64,000 bases of DNA from Sialis fuliginosa (GCA_961205875.1 OY540815.1:24055638-24119637); one strand, 5' to 3'. Shown: positions 1-11,997, numbered from the stretch's first letter. Translations and numbers: made by a program. The notes: generated from the sequence alone by a model not told the origin.

Positions 1-45
1 TTACACTGTCATATTTCTTTGATAATAGTAGTGACGTTAAAATAT
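1..45 (-). mobile_element. Fragment of the same MITE at the window edge
   Basis: TTACACTGTCATATTTCTTT GAT matches 37006-37025. Cut by the window start. Confidence 0.4.
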
Positions 46-760
46 TCACTTTAAATCTACATCGTGACTTCCGGCCAGAATTTCGGTACTGTGTTTTTTA
101 TTTATTGTTCCATATTTTTTACTCACCCTGTATATATACATATGTGTGTGCCTATCGGTCTTAAATATGATTTATTGAAATTATTAATTACCTTTTTATA
201 CATACAAAAAAATATACCAATATACATGAAATAAACTAAAAACATTTTGAGGGTCTCTGAATCGAATACGACCATCTCTTAAACCAAATGTCTGTCAGTC
301 TGTGAACATTCTATAACCAAAAACAGTGAAATTTGAATGGGGGTATCAAAAATTATATATATTGTAGATATAATTGTTACTTCTTTTGGTTCACTTTGTT
401 TTGGTACTGCTATTTCAGTTCATTAATTTCACTTGTTGGTAATAAATATATCTAGATGTGTCCTCCAGACTCGCAAAGTGTATTAATTATATCATAGAAA
501 CTACAAAAAATAAGTAATTTATACTATGTATAAATATATTAACATAGGAATTTTTCTTTGACCTTTATATATTTATAATTTTAAATATGTACATTCTGTA
601 CATAAGTTTTCGTATATATATGACAAATAAATGCATAAATTGTTTATTTTTATTTTAATCATTTTACCTATACCTACTAAATAATATTTTTTTCAGAGTT
701 TAATTTTGAAAATAAAATGCAAAAATTATAATACCAAAAAAGTATGTTCTAAAATACTAA
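46..760. other. AT-rich sequence, no gene seen
   Basis: 54-95 resembles the right end of the 54.2-kb CCGGAATTCCGG element. A CCCTGTATATATAC motif is at 128-141. The rest is AT-rich without recognisable coding or repeat structure. Confidence 0.4.
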
Positions 761-770
761 CGTCTAATTT

Positions 771-983
771 TACTGGCACCTGTCTTAGCCGCTTTAAGAG
801 TAAGGTTGTTTATGTTTTTTGGTAATGGGCACCCAGTGATGGACACTTGCGTTATAAAATAAAGAATGGTAAAATTTGAAACAATGTAAAGCAGTTCTAT
901 GATAATATAATAATTAATAAATAGATTACATTTAATTAAACAATTGTTCAACACTGGAGTACTATCCAACACTGGTGCCAGCA
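771..983 (+). mobile_element. Family B copy 1, internally deleted
   Basis: Begins TACTGGCACCTGTCTTAGCC and ends ACTGGTGCCAG, with the internal GTGATGGACACTTGC and AACAATGTAAAGCAGTT blocks. About a third of full length; the open frame here is fortuitous. Confidence 0.7.
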
Positions 984-1391
984 CAATATTTGTGTTCTGA
1001 TTGGTCCATTTGGAGATTTAAAAAGATGTTAGAATTAACAGACTTTTAAAAAGGAACTAATTAACATTGAAACTACAAAAATATTTTGTAAGTAAAATAT
1101 CAAATTACCTTTCAAAAGTTTGTAAAATAAATATTATAAAATAGGAATCTAATTAGACGGTTTTCTAAGAAAAGTCATTTTCAGGTGTAGGACCAACAAA
1201 CAGTTTCATTACATTTTATTTGTCATCAAAGCAATACTGAACTTAATTAGGAAATTTTAATGAGAAAATAATACCTACTGAACATTTATTTTTAGATGTG
1301 AATTATACAAGACTTCTTAGTGCTTGCAAGCAGAAAAGATATTCTCTCTACAACAGTGTTTCCTAACCTTTTAATTTAAATGATAAAATTA

Positions 1392-2210
1392 CGTACTGGC
1401 ACCAGTCTTGGACAATACCCCAGTTTTATAATACTGGGGTAAAAATGAAACAAAATACAAATCTTTCATGTTTTTTGACAGTTAACGCTACAAATTCATA
1501 CTTGAATATTTTCTACTAGATGCGCTTATGAATAACCATTTTAAATACTTACGATACAATACGAAACTTTAAAAAATTTTACCTCTAATTTGGGAAAAGG
1601 TGAAACAGGCCTCTAATGGAAAATATTTCTCGAAAAATTAAAAGCAACTTTGATTTATCTTCTTTGTGGCATATCAATGTGAAATTGTAACTTTAATTAA
1701 TATCTGAGCTATACAGAAAGTTATGTGCAAAGAATTAAAATTTAATTCACACGTTTTGACATCGACTAACAGAGAAATCTGTAGGGGTGACACATCACTT
1801 ATATTTTCAGATCGCTTTAACAAACCTTTAATGATGATGTCAGTTTTTATAATTCTCCTATACACAAATTAATTTTTTCGTTGCAAGCTTGTTTCACTTT
1901 TACCCCATTTTTTTGGTGTTTCATATTTACCCCGCTCGACCCTACTTAATTAAAAATATTTTATTACAATTTACATGCCATTACTGAAAAACAGCTTCAT
2001 TTATAGACAATCTATTTATTAATTATGTGCTTTACATTGTTTCAAATTTTACGATTCTTTATTTTATAACTTTTCTGTCCTAATCATTAGCAAGTGTCCA
2101 TCACTGGAGAAAAAACATACACAAATTAAAAGGCTATAATTTAAATATGGTAATATAATTGATTTAATAAAGAGGTACTTGTTTTATAAGTAACATGAGT
2201 TCATGATAAT
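1392..2210 (-). mobile_element. Family B copy 2, interrupted
   Basis: Left end CGTACTGGCACCAGTCTTGG (1392-1412) and right part 2018-2210 (TTGTTTCAAATTTTACGATT to GAGTTCATGATAATTA) are family B. Between them, about 1435-1906 is bounded by inverted GGGGTAAAAATGAAAC / GTTTCACTTTTACCCC, a probable second inserted element. No coding content. Confidence 0.5.
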
Positions 2211-3300
2211 TAAAAAAAAATTAAAGCGTACATTAAATAATTTTTTAAATCCTCGATGCAAAAATACTTGACGTAAAAAATTTCATACACGCATATTTTT
2301 TTCATTCGTTTGCACAACAAAAATGGAACTAAAAGAACCCCCCCCCCCTCCACAATACTGTTATGTAACTCAATAAAATTCATGCGTGAAAACTATACCC
2401 ATTTATATTTGATATTTCCTTTTCTGAGAAAGTCAAAAGTCTTAGAGAAGTCTTCCTTTATGAATACTTTATGAAAAGTATTTCACAAGCCGGATAAAAT
2501 AAGGCTTTGGTAGAAGAGGTTCTTTCGCAAGAAAGGTGGGGGTAACTTGGAAAACCCCCCCTCCCCCATACCGACATAATTTTACAGTCTATGTTTGGAC
2601 ATTATGGAGTTCTATTTCAACACTGGAATAATTTTGGACAGTGCTAGTGGGTGAGGGAAGAAAATGGAAGTCCCCAGGGAAAACTGTTGTACGTTTTTGA
2701 GCTGGGAGAACCTTCGAAAGAACCTCTCTCAAACCACTTTCACGTATACAATTCATAGGCGTCGGAAATGTAATTTGTATGCGACATTATTGTGGAAATT
2801 AAAATTATTTAAATTAATATAAATAAACAACCCTAATTAATTGTCGTTGACGACGCATATGACTATTAAATTATTTATTTATATCATACCAATATCCTTA
2901 TATTTGTATCCAAGGTAAGTAAATACACAGGTTGCCACTCAATTAAATATTATGAAACGAAATAAAAAAAAAATCCAAAATTAAAAATAATTATTTAAGG
3001 CAGCGTCCATTAATTAAGTACGGATGTTTTTTTTTTTTAATTTTCGACCACCCTCTCCACTGTAAAGATCCGTAAGTATAAGGTTTCCCCCCCCCCTCCC
3101 CCATTTCCTTACGTAAGATTTTTGATTTTTTGAAATATTTAATACAAAAAATCAATTTCAACAGCCGAAATTGGTTGCAATCAACTTATTTTAAAATAAT
3201 TAATTAAGTACGCTTTGACCCCCCTTTCCTCCTCAAACGTAAACGTTTCACGGACTACCCCCCCCCCTTCCCCTAATGTATTAATTAATGTAATTAATAG
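2211..3300. other. AT-rich sequence with C/G runs, no gene seen
   Basis: C or G homopolymers near 2338, 2557, 3087 and 3259. No frame or splice model could be supported. Confidence 0.4.
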
Positions 3301-3305
3301 ATGCT

Positions 3306-3470
3306 CGTTATTTTTCATACTAATATTATAAATGCAAAAGTCTGTCTGTCTCTCTGTCTGTTTATTACCTGTTCACGGCTACCACCGATCTTGATGAAAT
3401 TTGGCAGAGAGATAGCTTGCATCTTGAATAAGGGCATAGGCATCTTACATTAATTATACTTAATTTAGAT
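3306..3470 (+). repeat. Interspersed repeat with CTGTCTG tract and 'TGATGAAATTTGGCA' block
   Basis: ATACTAATATTATAAATGCA, TGTCTGTCTCTCTGTCTGTT, GATGAAATTTGGCAGAGAGA and TAGCTTGCATCTTGAATAAG. The same blocks recur at 53390-53570 and, reversed, 56100-56255. This is a widespread arthropod repeat type, often a LINE or Helitron tail; class not resolved. Confidence 0.65.
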
Positions 3471-3485
3471 AAAAAAAAATGCACT

Positions 3486-3715
3486 CTCAAATGAGGCATC
3501 AAACTTTTACGATAGTTATTTTAGACTTTGTTAAAAACTTTGACAAGAACGGTATTAAAACAATGGTAATATTATGGAAATTATTTTGTACGGTCAAAGT
3601 CGCCAACTGTGTTACAATTAGTTGAAGTGTCACTGCTCGAAATTCCATAGATACTATTACAGAATTAATACCTCATTTGAAAATCCTTGCAAATTTTGCG
3701 AGCTTCTTTATAATT
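3486..3715. mobile_element. Family I MITE copy 1, left-truncated
   Basis: TCAAATGAGGCATCAAAC, GTTACAATTAGTTGAAGTGT, then GCGAGCTTCTTTATAA. Lacks the outer left repeat; abuts a CTGTCTGTCTCTCTGTCTG repeat at 3306-3470. Confidence 0.65.
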
Positions 3716-4175
3716 TCACATCTAGTATTAAAATTAAAATAAAAAACAAAATACGCCCAATTAATGGTCGGTGTCGACGCCTATGCCTTGTCTCGAGTAT
3801 TGTGAGACGATGATGAAGAACTCAGTTCTTTCATGTTAGCAAAATGGTGTTTTGCTAACCTCCTTGCATGTTAAGTTTCACAGTTGAAAGAAAATGTGTT
3901 TTGGTGTTGTAACATGATTGAATTTTATTCAAAGTATATTAAGTATTGATTTATGTGATTCTATTGTGTCTACTCCCAGAGTGTATCCTTTAATATTAGA
4001 TATATATATATACACTTTGTAGGGCGCTCGCGTAGATACAAATATTGATAATATCGTTTATAATATTATTTATGGAAAATCTCATAACGCTTTCAAATTA
4101 TTTATTTTGTGTTTCCTTTGCATCAAGGGGATCGATCCCCCCCATGAGTCTACGAAAATTATAAGTTTAGTTGCC

Positions 4176-4912
4176 TTATTTTCTTGTATTTTAGTCGATA
4201 TTTGTATGACGAGTTGAAGTTCACTGCAGGAAATTTCACTAAAAAATTTCGAATTTTTAATTTCGTTAAAAGTATGTTTATTGTATAGAAAATGACGTGA
4301 AAAGTTGTTTGTTTCAAACCGCAGGTCTGTATCTCAAACCGTTCTCGAGATATAGCCTCTCAAAGTTTCAGTTTTTTCAAATTTTTGGAGAAAAAAGGCC
4401 ATAACTTTTGAACGTGTGGTCGGATTTGATTTTAGTTGACGGATTTGAAATCAGCGTGTCAAAATCTATATAATGACATGTATAATACCTTAAAACTCGG
4501 AAAAAAAAATTTCGCGAAAAATCGAAAAAATTCAAAGGGGTATACCTTAAAAAAATGTCGATTTTTGGCTAAAAATTTTTTGTCGGATTTTAAAGTATTA
4601 TACATGTCATTATATAGATTTTGACACGCTGATTTCAAATCCGTCAACTAAAATCAATTCCGACCACGCGTTCAAAAGTTATGGCCTTTTTTCTCCAAAA
4701 ATTTGAAAAAACTAAAACTTTGAGAGGCTATATCTCGAGAACGGTTTGAGATAGAGACCTGCGGTTTGAAACAAACAACTTTTCACTTAATTTTCTATAC
4801 AATTAACATACTTTTAACGAAATCAAAAATTCGAAATTTTTTAGTGAAATTTCCTGCAGTGAACTTCAACTCGTCATACAAATATCGACTAAAATACAAG
4901 AAAATAAGACGT
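4176..4912. repeat. Foldback C1, long near-perfect hairpin
   Basis: Left arm 4176-4500 is almost the exact reverse complement of 4583-4912, with an ~80-bp spacer. Both outer ends read CTTATTTTCTTGTATTTTAG inward. The arms carry ATCTCGAGAACGGTTTGAGA and GGCCATAACTTTTGAACG. The two overlapping 62-codon frames here are artefacts of the palindrome. Confidence 0.85.
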
Positions 4913-5339
4913 AGAATCATTTAGTCACTATATAAATATTTATATAAGAATTCAAAAAAGTAAAAGCTTGAATTTAAGGTATAAGAATAATAAAACAGAA
5001 AAAAATATATAAAATTATCATGTCACTCAATCTGGCGAATTTTATCAACTAACATAAAACGTACCCTCCATAATAATAATTCTCACGATGCTGCAAACAA
5101 CATAGTGAATATAAGCCGGGGAAGAAGTTTAAAATGTAATTACAAAAAAATTAAATATGCTTATCTTGCGTCCACGATTTAATAAAACTTTTAAAGATAG
5201 CTGTAAAGATAAAATTAACATTACTGCAAAAACATTGCAAATTTAATTACAATTTTCTCAGTTATTGTCAAAGTCGTACATTGTTACAACTCGAATCAGC
5301 TATGGTATCCATATTCTGAGTTTTCCTGCGACTTCGTTT

Positions 5340-5430
5340 TTAGGGTTCCGAAGAAACCCTATTAATCTCACTTTGTCGTCCGTCCGTCCGTCCTTTTCAC
5401 TCAAAGCCAAATAGCTCGTAAACTATATAA
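5340..5430 (+). repeat. 'TTAGGGTTCCG' repeat end with GTCC tandem
   Basis: TTTTAGGGTTCCGAAGAAAC then GTCGTCCGTCCGTCCGTCCT. Resembles a common insect interspersed repeat start; single copy here. Confidence 0.45.
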
Positions 5431-6059
5431 GCTAGAAACTTGAAATTTTTACTGAACATATAAAATGACACCCTCTAGTGAAATATGTACAAATTGAATA
5501 AATAATTTTTCAGGGGGGGGGGCAATAAGGAGCTAAAGCTAGGTAAAAAAAATATTTATTTATACCAAGGCATGTGGCACGTTAAAATGTATAACCAAAC
5601 AAGCGGAATTTTACCCTTTTTCTATTTTTTTGCAGGGGACTTTAAAGCAAATCCAAAAAAAACAAAAAAATTGTATAGCATGTCAAAATTTACATCTCAA
5701 TTAGTAGAATTTGACCATATTTTTTTTAAACTCTAAAATGGCGACTGTAGGAGGTTAAAAGCAGTATTTTATTCTGCCCCCCCCCCCCCCCCCCTCTAAC
5801 TCTGTAACTACCGGCTCAAAAAATCTGTAAACAAATTGGTAACGAGGTTTTGGTGGGACTACCAACGACAAATACTAAAGTCAACAATATAATTTTAAAT
5901 TTTGGAATAATAGGGGGATGTAAGAGAATTAAAAAATTTTATTTTCATATCTAGGCATGTGGTATGTCAAAATGTACATCTCAATTTGTAGAACATGACC
6001 ATATTTTTTATTTGTTTTCAAAGCATAGTTTCATTCGTATTATATATATTTGTTATTAT
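5431..6059. other. AT-rich repeat-like region with an 18-C run
   Basis: AATTTGACCATATTTTTTTT and AGAACATGACCATATTTTTT, plus ATGTGGCACGTTAAAATGTA / ATGTGGTATGTCAAAATGTA, show an internal duplication about 370 bp apart. C18 at 5777-5794. No gene. Confidence 0.45.
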
Positions 6060-6136
6060 CAGTGACGTCACTAAGGGGGAAAGGAAGGGGGAGGGGCATT
6101 CCGCCCCGGGTGTCACCTCTCCCAGCGACGCCACTG
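6060..6136. mobile_element. Short hAT-like inverted-end sequence
   Basis: CAGTGACGTCACTAAGGGGG left and AGCGACGCCACTG right form a CAGTGRCGT inverted pair 77 bp apart. Candidate 8-bp flanks (GTTATTAT / AATATTAT) do not match well. Confidence 0.4.
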
Positions 6137-6614
6137 AATATTATGTAAACAATGTAAAGCAATTTTACTTTCCAACATTAATTTTTCGTTCATAAATACA
6201 TTGTTATATGATCATTATAAAAGATAACAGCGAAAATGATATGGCTTTATAATTATCACATAATAACTGGGACACAATTTTTAATCACCGCCAACTTTTT
6301 GTTAAATAACGCTAACGACTCCGACTATAATGGAATTTAAAAAAATGTAGTTATAAATTAGAAACATGCTTAAAAATATAACAAATGTTTTTAAATTCAT
6401 GAGAAAATAATATTTTTTTATCCTTAATTCATTAACATACTATTCGGATAGATGCCGGAATGTAACCTTGTTAAACTTTACATGCGTCACATTTTTTTAC
6501 TGTACAAAGGTAAAGGCCAACACGAAATTGGTAAATGAAACGTCGCCAATGTTATAAACGTAATACCAGATCTGCATCCAAAAATCTACATAAATTTATA
6601 TAAAAAGTAATGAC

Positions 6615-7076
6615 AAATTTTTAATTAAAGGTACTGAATTAGAAATATGTGTTGATATTTGATTACTACCATTTCTGAATATTAATCTATATACATTAAA
6701 CTGTCTTACAGCGTGATTTGATGACAATCGGCCAATAGGTGTCAAAATGGTGGACATTTAAAATAATTATTAGTATAATTTATTTATTAATTATTGTATT
6801 ATCATAGCAACTGCTTTACATTGTTTCAAATTTGACGATTCTTTCTTTTATATTATTTTTGCTCATTACTGGAGAAAAAACATGAACAAAATGAAAAGCT
6901 ATAATTTAAAAAAATAAACTATATTTGCGGACTTTGATAATTAAATTGATTAAATAAAAAGTTACTAATTTTTTTAGTAACACAAGTTTATGAGAATTAC
7001 AAAAAAACAAGTCCATTAATCCAAAAAACCGAAAACTTATTCTTATATAGCGGCCATAACTGATGCCTTTACCTTA
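6615..7076 (-). mobile_element. Family B copy 3
   Basis: Ends AGCGGCCATAACTGATGCCT TTACCT on the right; the left end lacks the outer CTGGCACC repeat and starts at AAAGGTACTGAATTAGAAAT. Carries the GTGATTTGATGACAATCGGC block typical of the family. Confidence 0.75.
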
Positions 7077-7079
7077 TTT

Positions 7080-7540
7080 AAATATCTGTGAAAAAATCTT
7101 CTATTCCCTCCTACCCCTCCACCCCATCGTTATAAATTCGTGGTTGCGCCACTGTGGATAAAAACGCATAGTCCTTTTTCAAACAAGCCCTCGAAGCTCA
7201 TTTCCCTTATTAGATTTATTTCATTTTTTGTTACGTCTCATTCTAAATACCCCCACACTTCATATTATTATATATAGTAAAAAAGTATGCGTGCATAATA
7301 AAGGAAAATTAAGTTACGTTGTGATTCTGCACATTCAACAACCCGGCCCCCCTTTTTTCTAGTCCGAGATGATGATTATACTTACTGATAATATTTCTGA
7401 AATGTCATTTTTTATTAAAAGTGACATTTTTGCCTGTAAGCGGTTGAAATTGTTGCATTACGTAAAATTATTTTTAATTCTATTACTTTATTTTATGTAC
7501 AATTATATTAATACTGTTACTAGCAGTTGAAAAACCGTAT
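7080..7540. other. No gene seen; mixed AT-rich sequence
   Basis: CGTGGTTGCGCCACTGTGG at 7138 resembles a hAT-type end without a partner. Nothing else recognised. Confidence 0.35.
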
Positions 7541-7549
7541 ATCAACATA

Positions 7550-7829
7550 CAGGATGATTTACAACTAAGGTAAAAAAAAATCAATAGTAGATAGATGTAA
7601 TTTTAAACAAAAAATATTTTGTGAACATGTGTCCGGAAATTCTTCATGAGGGAGCTACAGCCTTTTAAAAATTTTGCCCAAAATTAGTGTTTATTTAATA
7701 TCTAGAGAACCCATTGCGATATTACATTTTTTTCAAAGACTGTAGCTCCCTCGCGTTGAAGTTTTTCGTTTTAAATTACATCCTCGATCTACTGTTGAAT
7801 TTTTTTTACACTAGTTGTAAAACACCCTG
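7550..7829. mobile_element. TA-flanked MITE with CAGGGTG-type ends
   Basis: CAGGATGATTTACAACTA left and complement CAGGGTGTTTTACAACTA right, TA on both sides. Inverted similarity continues ~60 bp (AGTAGAT, GATGTAATTT). Tc1/mariner type inferred. Solo-like CCCTGTATA ends also occur near 128, 15969 and 37505. Confidence 0.7.
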
Positions 7830-7839
7830 TATATAAAAT

Positions 7840-9240
7840 GATGAAAAATAAAACAATTGATAAAATCTCTACAGGAAAAAAGAAGAGAGGGAAGGGGGCA
7901 GAAACTCCAAAAAGGCACAACTTCAAGCCAATACCTTTGAAATGATACATAACTTTGTTTAGGACAATATAGCTGCTACTAAATTATCCAAAAAATTTAA
8001 AATATTGTGACTTACTTAAATGTTTACTTAACTAGTCTAAATCCACCATAACAATTAAACTGGGGAAAACAGACCTGTTTTTTTGCAAACATTAGCATAT
8101 AAGAAAGTTTAAGTCAAATGTGAAACTGTAGCAACAATTTTTTATATACTTAAACTTACTTTTTTTTTTGAGGGAGGGGAGGGGGGGGGGTAAAAAGTGA
8201 CGCATATTAATAAAATATGAAATTAAAATTCACCTTAAATTATTTCATCAAGTCAACATCACTCAGTTTCTTCCCTTGCAATAATTAAAAAGAAAAAAAC
8301 CGTAAATTCTGTATAGAAAATACCAATCATCAAAGTAAAAGTATTTTCAGACACTTTCAATAAATACAGCACCTAAAAAATATATTTTTTAAATCCGTAC
8401 ACATTTGCATAATTCGTTAAAAGGCTTCTTCCCCAAGTTTGGTTCCCTAGATCAGCAGTCCTTCAAAATTAATACTTATATACACTTGATTTTAACAATT
8501 CTAAACTGACTCTCGGCATCTGAATAAAGCAACTAAAGATTCTATTGGGCAGTAGTATAACCAACGGGGGGGTAGCTTATTACACCATATACCCCCCCCC
8601 CCTCCCACTAAAAAAATCTGATACACCGCCGATAGGTTACAAAAATAATTGAAAAAATATTTTTTGTATTGTATAATTGTATGAATTATATTTACCGCGA
8701 TATAAACTGTTTGAGGATCCCTGATACAGACCACCGATGAAGCCAAACCAATTCTGTGAATGTAACTTTTCACTCAAGTATGTTAAATTGACATTTATAT
8801 AATCAGACGTTCGCATATTCTTTAAAAAAAAAAACACCCTTCGAATTTTGTAAAGTACTGCACGAATACGGGGAGGGGCCCTAAAGGACATCTTGGGGTC
8901 GACGTTCATGTCTCATCAAATCTGTATTGATGCGTGCGCGGGCTACATAAAAATGAAGCGCCACCCCCCCTTTTGTTTCAAGGGAAAGACGGTGATAGTA
9001 ACAGGGCCGGTTTTAATAAAGGAAACTAAAAAATGTATAATAAAATAAAAACATTAAAAAAAAAACACTAGAAGCTGATACGTTAAAATATGTAACCTAA
9101 GGTAATTTAAGGATCTTAGGCTTTTTTACAATTAAAGTACTTGAAATTAATTCTATAGATTTCTAGTTCAGTCCAATAAACAAAGTTTAATATCATTTTT
9201 TCCATGAATTTCATAAATTGCTATTGTCATAAATTTCACG
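7840..9240. other. No proven gene; C/G runs and AT-rich sequence
   Basis: G run at 8174-8191, C run at 8590-8602. CAGGGCCGGTTTT at 9002 resembles an orphan hAT end. A possible 58-bp exon on the minus strand (8695-8752) is described in the findings. Confidence 0.35.
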
Positions 9241-10080
9241 TTTTCAGATCCAGAGGTTTGGGCTGTGTGTTGATGAGTCAATCAATGTGACTGTGTCGGG
9301 ATGCACAGTCGAGGGATTGACGTGAATACGTGAAAGTTGGGTTAAATAAAACTCAAACTCATGGATTGATACATCTTTAATTTTTTTGTTACGCAGAAAT
9401 ATTTGAATATTTGTAAAATATACAAAGAATGTAGCCGTAAACATAATCTAAATAAAAATATTTATAACTAGTATTGTATAGTTATTTTTTATGATTTGTA
9501 CGAACATAAAAAACAATTAACTAATTAATATTTACAAGGGAAATCGTGCAAATACGAAATTTACTAGATATAGTATAATTTTAACTGCTTTGAGTATCGA
9601 AATATAAATTTACACTAGCGCGCAAACTGATATCTGCGCGTTACATCAAGTTTCTGAAATACCATGGGGTCAAATATTAGACATTAATCACGTCAAAAAA
9701 ATAAAAAATTAAGAATTGTAATAATATAGCGTATATTTTCGAATACTGCCCTGGACATCGTGAGGGAGGGGTGAACCGTACTCCCAGTGGTAATTTAGAT
9801 TTTTAATGCCGGTTTTCCTTCCTGAAATTAGGCGGGCGTGTTTCAAGATAAGAAATAAATTTGTATGTTTCGAACAGTCACATGTTTTTAGTAGTGTGGA
9901 TTTTAATATGGTTATTTGCAAGTGAGTATTTTCTCCCGTTCCGATAAAAAGTTAAATGCCGGGTTTAGTCGCACGAAAATACTTTACATGCCGGTGAAAA
10001 GTGGCTGTGAATGATTACAGTATTTAAGATTTCGGCGTAATAAATTTAAATTGATATTATTAAGTTTTGTGCTATTGTTT
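9240..10080. other. Single-copy stretch of balanced composition
   Basis: 9245-9360 and 9740-10020 lack matches elsewhere in the window and are less AT-rich. Minus-strand frame 9244-9444 reads through part of it but has no domain I recognise. Confidence 0.35.
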
Positions 10081-10083
10081 TTG

Positions 10084-10625
10084 CTTCCTCGCAATATCGT
10101 AGATACGAAAAGCTTTGTGAACGTTTTAAAATGAGACGAAAAAATTTCATAAATTTTCCGTTTCAGGTTCCATGTCTGTCGAGTGAATTCTTGTCACACG
10201 CATAACTCATGAACCACTGAACCGATATTAATGAAACTTGGTCGGATGGTTGGGTCTAGCTTGAGGACGGTTCCATTTCAAAATCATCAAAATCGTGTGT
10301 AAGGGAGAGGGGTGACAATGTGATATTTTAAAATATTTATTTTTTCAAGATATCTCAAGAACGCCACATGTTACGTGAAAATTTTATAGAATATTTTTTG
10401 TAGAGCATTCAATTTCCTATAATATAGATCTACAGCGTTTGTTGTAAAATATTCCCTTACAAAGATATATCGCAATTTGCTTTAAAAGTAATTTTGACGT
10501 TAATAATAAAATTTAGAATTAGATTTAGATTGAAATTGACAAAAAATTAAAAATATACGAAAAAATAATCAGGTGCGTCTTAAAAAAATTTCGAACTAAT
10601 ATTTTTTACTTAAACTAAAAATATA
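10084..10625 (+). repeat. Family A copy 1, 3'-truncated
   Basis: Begins CTTCCTCGCAATATCGTAGA, then CACACGCATAACTCATGAAC, AAACTTGGTCGGATGGTTGG and GATATCTCAAGAACG. Followed by a GTGTTTCACAAGAAGTCCTC segment (10655-10700) of another repeat. Confidence 0.75.
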
Positions 10626-11310
10626 CACCTTAACCACAATAAAACAATGTCACTCGACACGTGTTTCACAAGAAGTCCTCATCAGTAACCTAACAGTTCA
10701 TTCGATTATTATTTTTTTTGCAGACTGGAAATTTTCGAAAAACTAGTTTTAGGGGTTTGAATTAATATTCGTTAAAATTTAACATGTACACCATGAAATA
10801 TGACGTCATATAAACAATGGTAGCATACCAATGATAGCAAAGAAATTTTTTTGTAGAAAATATATCAAATTAGATTTATTCAGTATTGCAGAATTATTTA
10901 CATTGATATTTGAACAGAAGTTAGACCTACGCATTATCCATCTATATACAGTCGAACAACCCGCACAGACACACAGACACACGCTCTTGTTAATGCGCAC
11001 TTAGATGCGTGCGTTAGACACAATTAGTTTATAATTATATAAACATCAAACGCACAACTGTTAGCGCAAACACTAAATATTAGTCGTGGCTCGTTGGATT
11101 CCAGTCATTAATGTTTGTTGTAGCAATATTGATCTGGTACATGTTGTATTTATTTTATAAACTAAATGGAATCGAGCTCATTTGCTGTAACAACTCAAAA
11201 ATTGATATTTTACAGGAAAAACCGTTTATAGCAAGAAAGACATATCTGAGCTTCTTTTACTAACATAAGATAGAGCATTAATTAATTGAAAATTATCATA
11301 TAATGTTATA

Positions 11311-11993
11311 AGGTACTGGCACCAGTTATGGCCGCTATAAGAGCAAGGTTTACTTTTTTGTAATTCTCATGAAGGTATGTTATTAATAAAACAAGTAACT
11401 CTTTATTTCATCAATTTAATTACAAAAGACTGCAAAAGTACATAGTTTTTATTTTATTTATAGCCTTTTATTTTCTTTAAGTTTTTTTTTCAGTAATGGA
11501 TGAAGTAAAACCAGTAATGATCACGCAGTGATAGACACTTGCTAATGATTAAAAAATGATAAGTACCTACTACGACGCAAAAGATATAAAAGAAAGAATC
11601 GTCAAATCAAAAACAATATAAAAGAGTTGCTATGATAATATAATAATTAATAAATAAATTATACTAATAATTAAGTTAAATGAGTCTTGAGGCTTCCCCG
11701 GTAATCTTTATATGGATCTTGGCTTCTGGGTGTAAGTCGCGTCGATTTTGTCGCGTTATCGACCAACGTTTCGTCACACATTGCAGTGCACTTTTAGAAG
11801 ATTAAGTTAAATGTCCACCATTTTGTCACCTATTGGCCTCATGTCATCAAATCACGCTGTAAGACAGTTAAATGTATATAGATTAATATTCAGAAATGGT
11901 AGTAATCAAATATCAACACATATTTCTAATCCAGTACATTTAATTAAAAAATAGCCATTACTGGGGTCATATCCAAGACTGGTGCCAATACCT
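11311..11993 (+). mobile_element. Family B copy 4, complete, carrying a SINE-like insert
   Basis: AGGTACTGGCACCAGT left end and ACTGGTGCCAATACCT right end, flanked by TA (11309-11310, 11994-11995). Contains GCCGCTATAAGAGCAAGG, subterminal CAGTAATGG / CAGTGATGG repeats, and a 118-bp family J insertion at 11683-11800. Non-autonomous; a Tc1/mariner-type origin is inferred from TA. Confidence 0.8.
11683..11800 (-). mobile_element. SINE-like family J unit with 13-bp target duplication
   Basis: 118 bp inserted in family B copy 4. Perfect ATTAAGTTAAATG flanks (11670-11682 and 11801-11813) show a recent insertion by a mechanism with long staggered cuts. On the minus strand it reads CACTGCAATGTGTGACGAAA CGTTGG and ends GAAGCCTCAAGACT. 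No tRNA-like head is seen. Confidence 0.7.
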
Positions 11994-11997
11994 TATT

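Noticed and set aside
4436..4647. Two overlapping 62-codon frames on opposite strands with the same start and end peptides
   Set aside because: They are mirror images produced by the foldback C palindrome, not genes.
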